From Acidithiobacillus ferrianus (GTDB lineage: Bacteria > Pseudomonadota > Gammaproteobacteria > Acidithiobacillales > Acidithiobacillaceae), in the NCBI RefSeq assembly GCF_010378095.1, contig NZ_WNJL01000035.1:186001-250000 (forward strand): a DNA stretch of 64,000 nucleotides. The letters are read 5' to 3'. A program made the position numbers and the translations under genes. This document shows, one piece after another, positions 17,529 to 26,204 of this stretch. Below the pieces are notes generated by a model. It made no database searches. It worked only from the letters and a program-made list of their open reading frames with translations, and had not been told where the DNA came from. Every line of letters starts with the position of its first letter. Position 1 is the first letter of the stretch.

Positions 17529-17717
17529 TTAAGCCGCGTGCTGCGGTACAGGCCAAGCGCCGGACGCTTTGGCGTCCAGTATGACGATCTCCACAATGCT
17601 TCCGTCATCGGCATAGGCAATATTCAGGTTCCAGTCTTGCGACACTTCGCGGCTGACCGGCTTATCGGTGAAGTGGAGCACCAGAATGTCATCGGTGGCG
17701 TCATAGTCGGTTTTCAT
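17529..17717 (-). CDS. DUF2283 family protein
   Basis: 62 residues; YDATDDILVLHFTDKPVSRE and the tail DDGSIVEIVILDAKASG are the beta-rich DUF2283 pattern. The ATG at 17717 overlaps the DUF2442 stop by 4 bases. DUF2283 proteins often accompany small RelE/DUF4258-like partners; whether this one is an antitoxin-like partner is unknown. Confidence 0.75.
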   Translation of the reverse strand: MKTDYDATDDILVLHFTDKPVSREVSQDWNLNIAYADDGSIVEIVILDAKASGAWPVPQHAA

Positions 17718-17968
17718 GCCGCGTGTCCTTGCTGGTGCTGTAACAGGTCCAGCAGATATTCGGGTGCAAGGTCTGCGCCGTTGGGCCATGTCACGGTATG
17801 GAACAGACTGTGGACCTCTACCCGGCTGAACAGGTCATCATCCCGTAATGCGTCGAATACCGGGCCGGTCAGTTCTCGGGACAGGTCCACATTGCCCTCC
17901 TGTCCGTTGCTGAATCGAACGTGCAGGCGATGGCCGGGGAGGGCTTTTGCTTCAGTGATATGTAGCAT
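17714..17968 (-). CDS. DUF2442 family protein
   Basis: 84 residues with the DUF2442 features: an N-terminal strand pair HRLHVRFSNGQEGNVDLS and the closing WPNGADLAPEYLLDLL. It sits 5 bases after DUF4160 and overlaps DUF2283, so the three are one unit. DUF2442 is commonly next to DUF4160 in bacteria and the pair has been suggested to act like a toxin-antitoxin module; this is not shown by the sequence. Confidence 0.8.
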   Translation of the reverse strand: MLHITEAKALPGHRLHVRFSNGQEGNVDLSRELTGPVFDALRDDDLFSRVEVHSLFHTVTWPNGADLAPEYLLDLLQHQQGHAA

Positions 17969-17973
17969 GGTGG

Positions 17974-18231
17974 TTACTCCAATGGCTCAATAGGGTTAAT
18001 GGGTTCCTTCCGGCTGGCGTGTTCCCAATTGGCGGCCAGTTCATCCAGGTGCCTTGTGCGCCAGTCCTCTACCAGTTGCAGGGCGCGGCGCGGCAGGCTT
18101 CCGGCTAATAGGGTGCCGTCCAGTCCGATCTCGGCCTCCTGCCCTGCATAGTAAGCATGAAAGTGGGGCGGCAGGTGGTCACGCCAGAACATCGCCAGGA
18201 CGATACCGTAAAAGCGGCTGAGTTCAGGCAT
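17974..18231 (-). CDS. DUF4160 family protein
   Basis: 85 residues with the family pattern MPELSRFYGIVLAMFWRDHLPPHFHA and PRRALQLVEDWRTRHLDELAANW. The PPHFHA histidines are conserved in the family. Its start lies inside the integrase gene end (8-base overlap), so it is expressed with the integrase. Its function is unknown. Confidence 0.82.
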   Translation of the reverse strand: MPELSRFYGIVLAMFWRDHLPPHFHAYYAGQEAEIGLDGTLLAGSLPRRALQLVEDWRTRHLDELAANWEHASRKEPINPIEPLE

Positions 18232-19435
18232 GTTTACGCCCCTTCTTCAAAGGCACAACCTCGGCAGTTTTCTTGACGCCAGCAGCCACCAGAATAGCGT
18301 CGGTGCCTTTCTGCCAGGCATCGGCAACCGGGTCTTGAGCCAACCTTGCATAGACGGCAGTCGTTTGCTGCGAGTGGTGGCCTAGCCCCTTGCCTATGAC
18401 GGCTAGAGACACCCCCGCGTCGATCTGGAAGGATGCCAAAGAACGGCGCAAGTCATGCAAGCGCAAGTCCTCGATGCCTGCCCGCTGCAATAGCCGTTGC
18501 CAGCCCTTTTTAGGCTCGACAAGGTGGCCTGTCTTGCCAGCGCCGGGGAATACCCATCCTTGTGCTCCTGTAGCCTCTGCGCGGGCCTGTAGCACCTCAA
18601 TGGCGGCGCTGGTCAGCGGTACTGTGATGTTGTCCTTCGCCTTCGCCTTGGAGCCGGGGATGATCCACGTTGCCCGGTCCAGATTGATCTCTGCCCAGGT
18701 CATCGCCAGGACGTTGGAGCGACGCGCTCCGGTCAGCAGCGAGAGCATGACGTAATCCCGCATATCGGGGTTTTCCTCGGCGGCCAGCGCTTCAAAGAAC
18801 CGCGGCATTTCGTCGGGGTGCAGACGACGATCCCGGCTTTCCTCCCGATTCATCTTTAGCCCGGCTGCGGGGTTGGTCAGTCCCGATATATCCAGCGTCT
18901 TGATACCAAAGTTAAACAGTGCCCGCACCAAGGCCAGGACGCGATTTGCAAGAAACTTCCCAGACTTTACCGAAAGAGTAGAGTGCAGCTTGCGTATCTC
19001 GTTACGCTGAATGTCTGATAGCTTCTTGCGGGCCAGTCCTTGCAGGTGCAAACGGTAGTTGTCCTGATCTTTGCTCAGGCTCTTTTTGTCTCTGGCTTTG
19101 CAGTCCTTCACCCACTCGCTGAACAGGTCAGAGAATGTCATCTCCGCCTTCCTGATACGCTTCTGCTCGGCGGGGTTGGTCCCTGCGGCAATATCGTTGA
19201 CGATCTTCGCGGTAGTGGTCCGGGCCGTCTCAATGGTCACGGCGGTGGCATCGCCAATGCGTACCCATTCCACTTTTCCCTCCACCTTGCGGACGCAATA
19301 GAACGCCTTGGCTCCGGCTGGTGTAACGCGGATACAGAGTCCCTTCTGTTCCAGGTCATAGACGGTGACCCGTTTGCCAGGGACAGGCTCCAGCGCCGCT
19401 ATGCGGGCCTTGGTGAATTGCATCTTTTCGGGCAT
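18224..19435 (-). CDS. int: Tyrosine integrase (P4-type, DUF4102 N-terminus)
   Basis: 403 residues. The N-terminal DUF4102 domain (about 1-95), a SAM-like core-binding domain (about 98-185) and the catalytic domain follow in order. Catalytic residues are R238 in TGARRSN, H327 and R330 in LHDLRR, H353 in LGHHSQQT and Y362 in AVYARL. It should integrate and excise the element at tRNA-Asn. It reads away from attR, with its promoter region next to the GGCTAAC cluster, and is coupled to DUF4160. Confidence 0.95.
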   Translation of the reverse strand: MPEKMQFTKARIAALEPVPGKRVTVYDLEQKGLCIRVTPAGAKAFYCVRKVEGKVEWVRIGDATAVTIETARTTTAKIVNDIAAGTNPAEQKRIRKAEMTFSDLFSEWVKDCKARDKKSLSKDQDNYRLHLQGLARKKLSDIQRNEIRKLHSTLSVKSGKFLANRVLALVRALFNFGIKTLDISGLTNPAAGLKMNREESRDRRLHPDEMPRFFEALAAEENPDMRDYVMLSLLTGARRSNVLAMTWAEINLDRATWIIPGSKAKAKDNITVPLTSAAIEVLQARAEATGAQGWVFPGAGKTGHLVEPKKGWQRLLQRAGIEDLRLHDLRRSLASFQIDAGVSLAVIGKGLGHHSQQTTAVYARLAQDPVADAWQKGTDAILVAAGVKKTAEVVPLKKGRKHA

Positions 19436-19465
19436 GGCGTGCTCCCTTTGGGCCTTGAGACTCCA

Positions 19466-19491
19466 GTTAGCCGGGCTAACCCAGGGCTAAC
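19466..19491. repeat. GGCTAAC cluster, right end (putative integrase arm sites)
   Basis: Reversed at 19466-19472 and direct at 19474-19480 and 19485-19491, between the integrase start and attR. The integrase promoter probably overlaps this cluster, which would allow autoregulation. Confidence 0.6.
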
Positions 19492-19598
19492 CTATTTCCG
19501 GTAAATCGGTGAATATCGGTAAAGGTAGTATCTGACTAAGTGACTGATACGTCAAGATACAGGGGGGTAGATAAAACGCCATAAATACCCGACTTTGA

Positions 19599-19668
19599 GA
19601 CTGTTAATCACTAGGTCGGCAGTTCGAGCCTGTCCCGGGGAGCCATAATAATTGGGCACTTAGCGCAA
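19599..19668 (+). repeat. Right attachment repeat (attR)
   Basis: A 70-bp copy of the tRNA-Asn 3' half. The 5' half of the tRNA is absent here, so this copy is not a functional tRNA gene; the intact tRNA sits at the left end. Confidence 0.92.
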
Positions 19669-19690
19669 TTTGCTAGGTGCCTTTATTTTT
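19655..19690 (+). terminator. Duplicated tRNA-Asn terminator at the right end of the element
   Basis: The stem GGCACTTAGC/GCTAGGTGCC and a T-rich tail are retained in the attR copy, so transcription leaving the element rightwards would be stopped. Confidence 0.7.
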
Positions 19691-20031
19691 CCGTCGCAAA
19701 TACGTTGCGATCATCTCCGGTGACGAATCAGCGGGAGCGCAGCGCCCACCAAAAAGTGGCAAAAAAGTGCAAGAAAGGCTTTGGCGCGGGCTGTTCGTTT
19801 TGAGGGAAGAAACGTCATTTTCCGCAGCAGTGAACATTATTCTGGATATCGGGTCCATGGCTAATGGATTCTTCGATTTGAAGAGGACCATGGATTGGAT
19901 TTTTGTCCGGCATCGGGTTACCGGAATTCAGGCCATAGCCTAACGAATGCCTTCCTGCGCCCCTTTGTTCGGAATAAAACGCCATGACTTACCGGAACGG
20001 TTCCGCACCTTGAATGAAAAGGAGAAAGCAG

Positions 20032-20844
20032 GTGGACAATGAAAAAGGTGGTATAACTCGCAGGAAAGCCATGAAACGTGCCGTACTGGGGTTGGGTGCC
20101 GGGGTGGTGGCCCTGAGTACCAGTGCCACCGGTCTGGCCGTCGGCATGGATGGTGAAACGGCTACGCTTTTGATCGGTGGCGCTACCACCCTCGAGGATC
20201 TCGGTAGCCGGTTGGCCGCGGCCCCTCGGTGGCGGAATTTCAAGACCGTGCCCATGGTCCTGACCAGCCCTGACCAATGGGATAGCGAAGCCCTCAATGC
20301 CGTGTTGCATTATTCCGGTGGGCCGCGGCAGGTATGGGACAATACGGTCTTGGAGGGCCCTTGGCTCGACCTGATGCGCAATGCCATGAACGTCCAGATC
20401 TGGTCGTTCCGGCATCCCAATTTTTTGGTGGTGTCCGCAACCCATGGCAGCGCGCATCTCGCACTGTACGACGACTATATCTGGGAGAAATACCGTTTCA
20501 CGAAATTGACCAAGGGCAGACAGAAGACCAACACCCTCATCCTGGAGCCTGCGGATGCCCATACGAATCCCGCCGATTTCAATGACCCGGATGGGGTTTT
20601 TTCTCCGCATGACAACAGCATCACGGTGCTGCAGAGACGGGGTGCCGTCTTCCTGGCCTGTCACAATGCGATTTGGGAGTTGACCATGGGGCTGCACGCC
20701 AAAGGCGATAATCCCGACCATCTCACGCATCCGCAGATGGCGGCGGAGTTCACCAATCATCTCATTCCCGGCGCCGTCCTCACGCCCGGCATCGTCGGCA
20801 CGCTGCCGGAGTTGGAGTTGGCCGGATTCCAGTACGCGAAATAA
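20032..20844 (+). CDS. Putative Tat-exported protein of unknown function
   Basis: 270 residues. GTG at 20032 is chosen because AGGAG lies 8 bases upstream; an ATG at 20014 lacks a site. The N-terminus ITRRKAMKRAVLGLGAG is a probable twin-arginine signal followed by a hydrophobic stretch. The mature part has histidine-rich patches (SATHGSAHLALYDDYIWEKY; FLACHNAIWEL) suggesting a metal- or cofactor-binding periplasmic protein, but I do not recognise the family. A TatA-like gene 410 bases downstream supports Tat export. Confidence 0.7.
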   Translation: MDNEKGGITRRKAMKRAVLGLGAGVVALSTSATGLAVGMDGETATLLIGGATTLEDLGSRLAAAPRWRNFKTVPMVLTSPDQWDSEALNAVLHYSGGPRQVWDNTVLEGPWLDLMRNAMNVQIWSFRHPNFLVVSATHGSAHLALYDDYIWEKYRFTKLTKGRQKTNTLILEPADAHTNPADFNDPDGVFSPHDNSITVLQRRGAVFLACHNAIWELTMGLHAKGDNPDHLTHPQMAAEFTNHLIPGAVLTPGIVGTLPELELAGFQYAK

Positions 20845-21253
20845 CGCCGTTGAACAGATTGGAGAAAGCGCAGAATGACCTGACAAAAAGCCTTTGGCAG
20901 AGCCGCGGCTGCAGCGGTGCATTCCGACCGGTCCATTTACAGGGCGCTTGTGGGCTGACAAACGCGATTCAGAACCCTTGCCCGACCGCTGCAAAATTTA
21001 GTACACTTGGCCAATAAGGGGTCTGCCGTTCGTATCGTAGGCTGTCTGGACAAAATGATGCATAAAGGTCCGATCCGGTTTTTAGTATGATTTCTTCGAC
21101 TATTGATACCGGTTCTCTGTATCGTTCGGCAAATGGCCATTATTTAATCTACCCTTATTCATAGGTTATCACGCTGCGGGAAGATTCCCTTCCTGCGGGT
21201 GCCGGCCAGAATAAATCGGAATGAGATATGGATCATCCAGGGAGGATACGATC
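20845..21253. other. Intergenic region before the TatA-like gene
   Basis: No credible gene. It is more AT-rich towards 21060-21160 and contains short hairpins such as GGGAAGATTCCC near 21179-21190. GGAGG at 21241-21245 is the ribosome site of the next gene. Confidence 0.5.
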
Positions 21254-21505
21254 GTGGATATATTCAGTCTTCCGCATCTGATTATTTTGTTTTTGATCGT
21301 GATGGCGCTTTTTGGGACATCCAAGATCAGGAATATAGGAGGAGATTTAGGCTCTGCCATAAAAAGTTTCCGGCAGGCCATGAAGGAAGAAGAGCAACCG
21401 CCATCATCAAAAGTCGCAGACGGCGCGGCCAAGTCGCTTGAACACATTAGGGAAACGGAGGCCATCGAGGAGACGACCGCAGAAACTCCTCATACGAAAT
21501 CATAG
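21254..21505 (+). CDS. tatA: TatA/TatE-like translocase subunit
   Basis: 83 residues. A short N-terminal helix (FSLPHLIILFLIVMALFG), then the hinge TSKIRNIGGDLGSAIKSFRQAM amphipathic helix and an acidic tail are the TatA layout. GTG at 21254 follows GGAGG by 8 bases. It lacks tatB and tatC neighbours, so it is probably an extra TatA paralogue that multimerises in the inner membrane with a TatBC encoded elsewhere. Its place next to a Tat substrate suggests dedicated use. Confidence 0.85.
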   Translation: MDIFSLPHLIILFLIVMALFGTSKIRNIGGDLGSAIKSFRQAMKEEEQPPSSKVADGAAKSLEHIRETEAIEETTAETPHTKS

Positions 21506-21740
21506 GGATAATAAATACGACATGTTCCGGCGTGTGAGCGGCCGGAATGCGTGGGCACTCAGGGGCACCTCAGTTGATCTACACCTTTGTACCGACCTTT
21601 CCGTCTCGGCAAGCCTCATCGAGCAAGCAGACGTCCTTCTTGGTTGAGGATGGACGGCTTGGTGAAACCAGCAAGATCACCGGGCAGGCTATGGATTAAC
21701 CCGATAAGCACGGATTCACTAATATCGGACGGAATAATCA

Positions 21741-23153
21741 ATGGAAAACGAAAAATCAGTCGCAAATTCCACCGTGGTTACTGATGAGAACATATCCAAG
21801 CACAGTTGGAGAGATATACTAACACCACCAGCAAAAGGCAAGAACAAGGCGCGATATTTTGTTACCCCCGTTATCATCGGGCTTGTTACCGGAGCGTTGT
21901 CTCTGGTTTTCATAGAGATAATGGATTTCTTTACCAAGTTCTCCTTGGGGGTTCTCTCTCACTTCATCCCGCCGCGCTCATCTGGTTTCGGGGGCGGGGT
22001 TCAGACGTCCTATACATCCGTTCCGGGTTACCCTTTCATGATTCCCGTCGTCGAGGGAATTGCCGGACTCGTTTCCGGGATATTGTCCCACCTCCTTCTC
22101 AAAGATCCCGGCAGCCTGGGCGCTAACAAGGCGATTCGCGCCTACCATAAAAATCCGGAATCGCTCACCTTGAGGGAATCTTTCACCACGCTCTTTACGT
22201 CGGCGATGGTGTTGGGTTCCGGCGGGCCTTCCGGTCGCGAGGGTGCGATGAGTATGGTGGGGGGGAGCGTCGGTGTATACATCGCCAAACTGCTCAAGCA
22301 AAAGCCCCACGAAGTTCGCGAGGCATTGGCCATAGGGGTGGGCGCGGGGTTGGGGGCTATGTTTAAAGCCCCCCTGGCGGGTGCCATCGCCAGCAGTGAA
22401 ATATTTTTCAAGCACGATTGTGATATCGAAACGATCATCCCTGCTTTTGCCGCCTCGGCGGCGGCTTACTTGGTGGTGGCCACCAAGGTAGGGTTTTCGC
22501 CCTTGTTCCATATCGGCCTTTTGCCGGTCACAACTTTCGAGTTGAAATATCTTCTGTGGTTTTCCATCTTTGGTATTTTTGCGGGCCTGATTGCCCGTCT
22601 TTTGCTATTGGTGTTTTATTATGTCTCGACTTTCTTCAAAAAGATGAATCGGCCGATTTATCTCCGCGCCATGATAGGTGGTGTCTTGGCCGGTTTCGTC
22701 GGTTTGTTATCGTCTTATGCCATAGGAAACGGCTATGGATGGTTGCAGTTGATCATGGACCATAAAATCTCTCCGGGATTGATCGAGTTGGCCCTTGGTA
22801 TAGGGTGTGTCATCCTGGCTATGTCACTGATTGCCGGCTCTGGCGCATCCGGCGGGGCTTTTAGTCCAACGGTGGTTATCGGAGGTCTTTCGGGCGCCTT
22901 GTTTTGGCACTTTGCGAAGGCCGTTTCCCCCGACCTGAATATACCCATTGCTATGTTCGTGGTGGTCGGAATGATGGCGGTCTTTTCCGTGGCGGCGAAT
23001 GCTCCCTTGTCTACCATTGTTATGATCACCGAAATGACCGGTAGCTATGGTGTACTTTTGCCGGCTATGCTCACGGTAGGAATAGCCATGATGTTTGGCG
23101 GCGATCATTCGTTGTTCGACGCACAACACGAGCATCGCACCGTGTCTAGCTGA
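21741..23153 (+). CDS. CLC-family chloride channel or antiporter
   Basis: 470 residues, about ten or more hydrophobic helices. The selectivity-filter motifs appear as GSGGPSGREGA at 159-169 and GSGASGGAFSPT; the external gating glutamate is E167. The usual first motif is GSGIP and the second ends GREGP, so two positions differ. No CBS domains follow. It probably moves chloride against protons, which would serve pH or membrane-potential control in an acidophile. Confidence 0.9.
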   Translation: MENEKSVANSTVVTDENISKHSWRDILTPPAKGKNKARYFVTPVIIGLVTGALSLVFIEIMDFFTKFSLGVLSHFIPPRSSGFGGGVQTSYTSVPGYPFMIPVVEGIAGLVSGILSHLLLKDPGSLGANKAIRAYHKNPESLTLRESFTTLFTSAMVLGSGGPSGREGAMSMVGGSVGVYIAKLLKQKPHEVREALAIGVGAGLGAMFKAPLAGAIASSEIFFKHDCDIETIIPAFAASAAAYLVVATKVGFSPLFHIGLLPVTTFELKYLLWFSIFGIFAGLIARLLLLVFYYVSTFFKKMNRPIYLRAMIGGVLAGFVGLLSSYAIGNGYGWLQLIMDHKISPGLIELALGIGCVILAMSLIAGSGASGGAFSPTVVIGGLSGALFWHFAKAVSPDLNIPIAMFVVVGMMAVFSVAANAPLSTIVMITEMTGSYGVLLPAMLTVGIAMMFGGDHSLFDAQHEHRTVSS

Positions 23154-23267
23154 CTACTAAGCAGGCATCATCCGGAGATGCGCACTAACAAGTGCCGCTG
23201 GGTTTGGTTTAGGCGTGGTGATCCATTCAGCATCCGCTCCGTACTTTCCGCGTTGAGGAGGCCATGA

Positions 23268-25328
23268 ATGGCTTGGTTGCGTCTGCCCGCCCGACTCCAC
23301 CGCGCTGTAAACGTCTTCAACCCGAAGCTTTTCGAAAATCTCTCGCTGGCGGCTTTTCTGGCTTGGGTGGGTCTCGGTTCCGATGCCCTGTCGTCGTCTG
23401 CCTATGGTCCTCCTGAGATCTACTACGCCCTCAAGGGGCACGAATATCTCTCAGTATTCCTTGCTATCGGTATCCCGTTCTCCGTATTCGTGATCTCCGC
23501 GGGTTACAAACAGGTCATCGCATTGTTCCCGGATGGCGGCGGCGGCTATCACACCGCAACGTCCCTGTTGGGTCCGCTGGCAGGGCTGGTCAGCGGTTCC
23601 GCCTTGATCGTCGACTACATCCTGACGGCCGCCATTTCGGTAGCCTCGGGGACCGAGGCGCTACTGAGCACCATATCGGCGCGCTGGTATGACGAACGTC
23701 TTCTCTTTGATTTGGCTGTGCTGCTCCTCTTAATGTTCGCCAATCTGCGCGGAAGGAAGGAGTCTATCAAAGTTCTACTGCCTATTTTTATGGCCTTCGT
23801 CATCACTCACATCATTATGCTGGGCTGGGGGTTGGCCAGCCATGTCAATGATGTGCCGCAGATCACCCGTGACACGGTGACCAGCGTCCAGTATGACAAC
23901 CTACGATACGGCTGGATTTTTATCGTGGCACTGATCATGCGTGCGTTCAGCCTCGGCGGTGGTACGTACACGGGTCTGGAAGCCGTCGCCAATGGTGTCC
24001 ATATCATGCGCGAGCCGCGGGTGCAGACCGGGCAGCGTACCATGACCCTGCTGGCGGCCTCTTTGTCTCTGGTGGCGGGCAGTCTGATTTTCCTGTACCT
24101 GATGTATGACGTGCATGGACATGCGGGACAAACCCTGAATGCCGTCCTCTATGGCGCCATTACCCACGGATGGACACTGGATGGCATCCATTTTGGTCAT
24201 TACGCGACGCTGATTACGCTGGTGACCGAGGGATTACTGCTCTTTGTCGCCGCCAACACCGGTATCATCACCGCGCCCATCGTTATGGCGAATATGGCCG
24301 TCGATCGTTGGCTGCCGGAGCGTTTTTCCTATTTGTCCGATCGGTTCGTGTCGCATAACGGCATTCTGCTGGTGGGCGTTGCGTCGATCGCCATTCTTTT
24401 GACGACCGGCGGCCATGTCCGCATCCTCGTGGTCTTGTACAGCATCAACGTGTTCATCACCTTCACCTTGACTATGGCGGGCCTATCGCGGCACTGGTTT
24501 TCCCAGCGCCATCGTGGTGCGCCCTGGAAACACCGCCTAATGATCAGCGCGTTCGGCTTTATGGTAACGGCGTCCATTCTCGCCATCACCATCTTCGAGA
24601 AATTTGACGCGGGCGGTTGGTTTACCCTGCTGGTGACCAGCATCGTCATCATTATGGGTTATCTGATTTACCGGCATTACATGGGCATCAGCAAAATGGC
24701 CGAGGAACTGGATGAAACCATGCTAGACATGGTACCCGACCACTTACAGCCGGACCCAGCCCTGCCCATGGATCCCCGCGGTGCGACGGCGGTGGTTTTT
24801 GTCAGCAAGTTTGACGGCGTTGGCTTGCATACCTTGCTGACGGCACACAGGATGATCGGTAGTTTTGTAAAAAATTATGTGCTTTTGCTAGCGGGTGTTG
24901 TTGGTCAGGGCGAGTTCAAGGGCATCACGGCACTCGAAGAACTGAAGGTCTATGTCGAGACGGAGGCTAATCAGTACATAGCCTTTTGCCGTAATGAAGG
25001 CTTGGCGGCCACCTGGTTTGCGACTTATTCGACAGACCGGATCCAAGCCATGGAGGAACTCGCGAATGTGGCCGTTCGTTACTTCCCGCAGAGCACTTTT
25101 TTCGCCGGCCGAGTGATTGATTCGGCCTATCAGAGTCCATTCTGGAGACTGTTGCATGATGAGGTCAGCTTCATCGTCCAGGACCGGCTGCAGCATGATG
25201 GCTTCACTATGATGATCGTACCTGTGCATGTGCGGGGAATTCCCAGCCGGCCGCCACGCATTACCCTACCGATCTCGATGCCGGGAGACATGGAACTCAT
25301 CCAGCCGGATAAGGCCGGATGTGCTTAA
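23268..25328 (+). CDS. APC-superfamily transporter, KimA/YdaO-like
   Basis: 686 residues: about twelve membrane helices to residue ~460 and a cytosolic C-terminal domain of ~220 residues. The N-terminal motif GLGSDALSSSAYGPPE and the region RGRKESIK match the KimA-like branch, which includes potassium importers regulated by nucleotides. It follows the CLC gene by 114 bases in the same direction, so joint K+/Cl- or pH homeostasis is plausible. An amino acid substrate is not excluded. Confidence 0.75.
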   Translation: MAWLRLPARLHRAVNVFNPKLFENLSLAAFLAWVGLGSDALSSSAYGPPEIYYALKGHEYLSVFLAIGIPFSVFVISAGYKQVIALFPDGGGGYHTATSLLGPLAGLVSGSALIVDYILTAAISVASGTEALLSTISARWYDERLLFDLAVLLLLMFANLRGRKESIKVLLPIFMAFVITHIIMLGWGLASHVNDVPQITRDTVTSVQYDNLRYGWIFIVALIMRAFSLGGGTYTGLEAVANGVHIMREPRVQTGQRTMTLLAASLSLVAGSLIFLYLMYDVHGHAGQTLNAVLYGAITHGWTLDGIHFGHYATLITLVTEGLLLFVAANTGIITAPIVMANMAVDRWLPERFSYLSDRFVSHNGILLVGVASIAILLTTGGHVRILVVLYSINVFITFTLTMAGLSRHWFSQRHRGAPWKHRLMISAFGFMVTASILAITIFEKFDAGGWFTLLVTSIVIIMGYLIYRHYMGISKMAEELDETMLDMVPDHLQPDPALPMDPRGATAVVFVSKFDGVGLHTLLTAHRMIGSFVKNYVLLLAGVVGQGEFKGITALEELKVYVETEANQYIAFCRNEGLAATWFATYSTDRIQAMEELANVAVRYFPQSTFFAGRVIDSAYQSPFWRLLHDEVSFIVQDRLQHDGFTMMIVPVHVRGIPSRPPRITLPISMPGDMELIQPDKAGCA

Positions 25329-25491
25329 AAACAAGCCTCCGGAAAGTCGGGGCGGTTCAGTCAAGCGCGGGCTGACTCTGCGCTGACCGTGGTGGTGGTT
25401 ATCTACGATATTCTGAGCAGCGGTTTTTCGAGGTGTCCTCGGTATTCTCATGTTTTCTCCCGCCTATAAAATCCGGTCAGCGGCGCCAAAA

Positions 25492-26100
25492 TCACTGTTT
25501 CCGGGTGAAGAGAAAAATTCTCCCTAACACGTTGTTCCCGGCCAATTGATGAAGGATCGCAAAAAGGACGTGTCCGGCCAGATACATCCATGCGACGTAG
25601 GATAGTAGCTTGTGATATAATGAGATGCGGGTATATAACGCAAAGTCGGTCGAGCGCTGCCCGAGTATGGAATGTCCGCCAGGCAACACAAAAAGCAAAA
25701 TGATCCCAGTTAACGCCATAAACGTAAATGATAATATGCCAATTCCGTGCCAGAAACCGGACAGACCCACGGTATCACCGCCTTCCGGGAGGATGTGCTT
25801 CCCCAGGTTTCTAAGGTCTCTGACGATGAATGATATTCCGGCACGGTTCCACGGAAATAAAACGGAAAACCGCGACGCGGTGTATATCCATAACCACTCC
25901 ACAAAAATAACCAACGCCGACAGTATACCTACATACTCATGCAGATATAGAAATAGTCTCGTCTGCGGATCATGAACCAACAAACCGATACACATCTGTA
26001 GCGTCAGGACTACGGCCATGGCTAAATGTATGATCCTGGTGATATTGTCAAATCCGCCTCCGCTGGATTTGTCGGTAATGCCATTTTCATCAGGTGACAT
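25492..26100 (-). CDS. Cytochrome b561-family membrane protein
   Basis: 202 residues with four to five helices and paired histidines for heme: H25 (RIIHLAM), H54 (LHEYVG), FWHGIG and the pair near 178-191 (LYHKLLSYVAWMYLAGHVLFAILHQL). It should carry electrons within the inner membrane. It sits beyond the petI-iro terminator, near the PH-domain gene; a related gene lies at 40.8 kb. No dehydrogenase partner is adjacent. Confidence 0.85.
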   Translation of the reverse strand: MSPDENGITDKSSGGGFDNITRIIHLAMAVVLTLQMCIGLLVHDPQTRLFLYLHEYVGILSALVIFVEWLWIYTASRFSVLFPWNRAGISFIVRDLRNLGKHILPEGGDTVGLSGFWHGIGILSFTFMALTGIILLFVLPGGHSILGQRSTDFALYTRISLYHKLLSYVAWMYLAGHVLFAILHQLAGNNVLGRIFLFTRKQ

Positions 26101-26204
26101 TTTTGCCTCCGCTTGTTGTCTTCAGAATTGAAGTAACGGCTGCTACTAACTGTAGACCAACCCGATTATCGCTCCCGCAAGTCGCCCGGAGGTTTTTCCA
26201 CGGT

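Larger units (their letters stand above)
12686..19668. mobile_element. Integrated genetic element in tRNA-Asn (about 7 kb, satellite-like)
   Basis: The element is bounded by identical 70-bp repeats (12686-12755 and 19599-19668) that start at the anticodon arm of tRNA-Asn and run through its terminator. All its credible genes read leftwards: tyrosine integrase, DUF4160, DUF2442, DUF2283, an unknown 257-residue protein, AlpA-like HTH protein, primase zinc finger, RepA-like ATPase, and six small proteins. No capsid, tail, lysis, relaxase or conjugation genes are seen. The content suits a small self-replicating integrative element or a phage satellite; the class is an inference. Confidence 0.88.
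19436..20031. other. Right end of the element and chromosomal flank without a credible gene
   Basis: Holds the GGCTAAC cluster, short CGGTAAA-type repeats near 19500-19525, attR and its terminator. From 19691 to 20031 I see only short open frames on both strands with no recognisable domain or ribosome site. Confidence 0.6.

Noticed and set aside
19677..19943. 88-codon plus-strand frame to the right of attR
   Set aside because: No ribosome site or known domain; a minus-strand frame of similar quality covers the same bases.
19918..20994. 358-codon minus-strand frame
   Set aside because: Antisense to the Tat-signal gene, which has a ribosome site and signal peptide.
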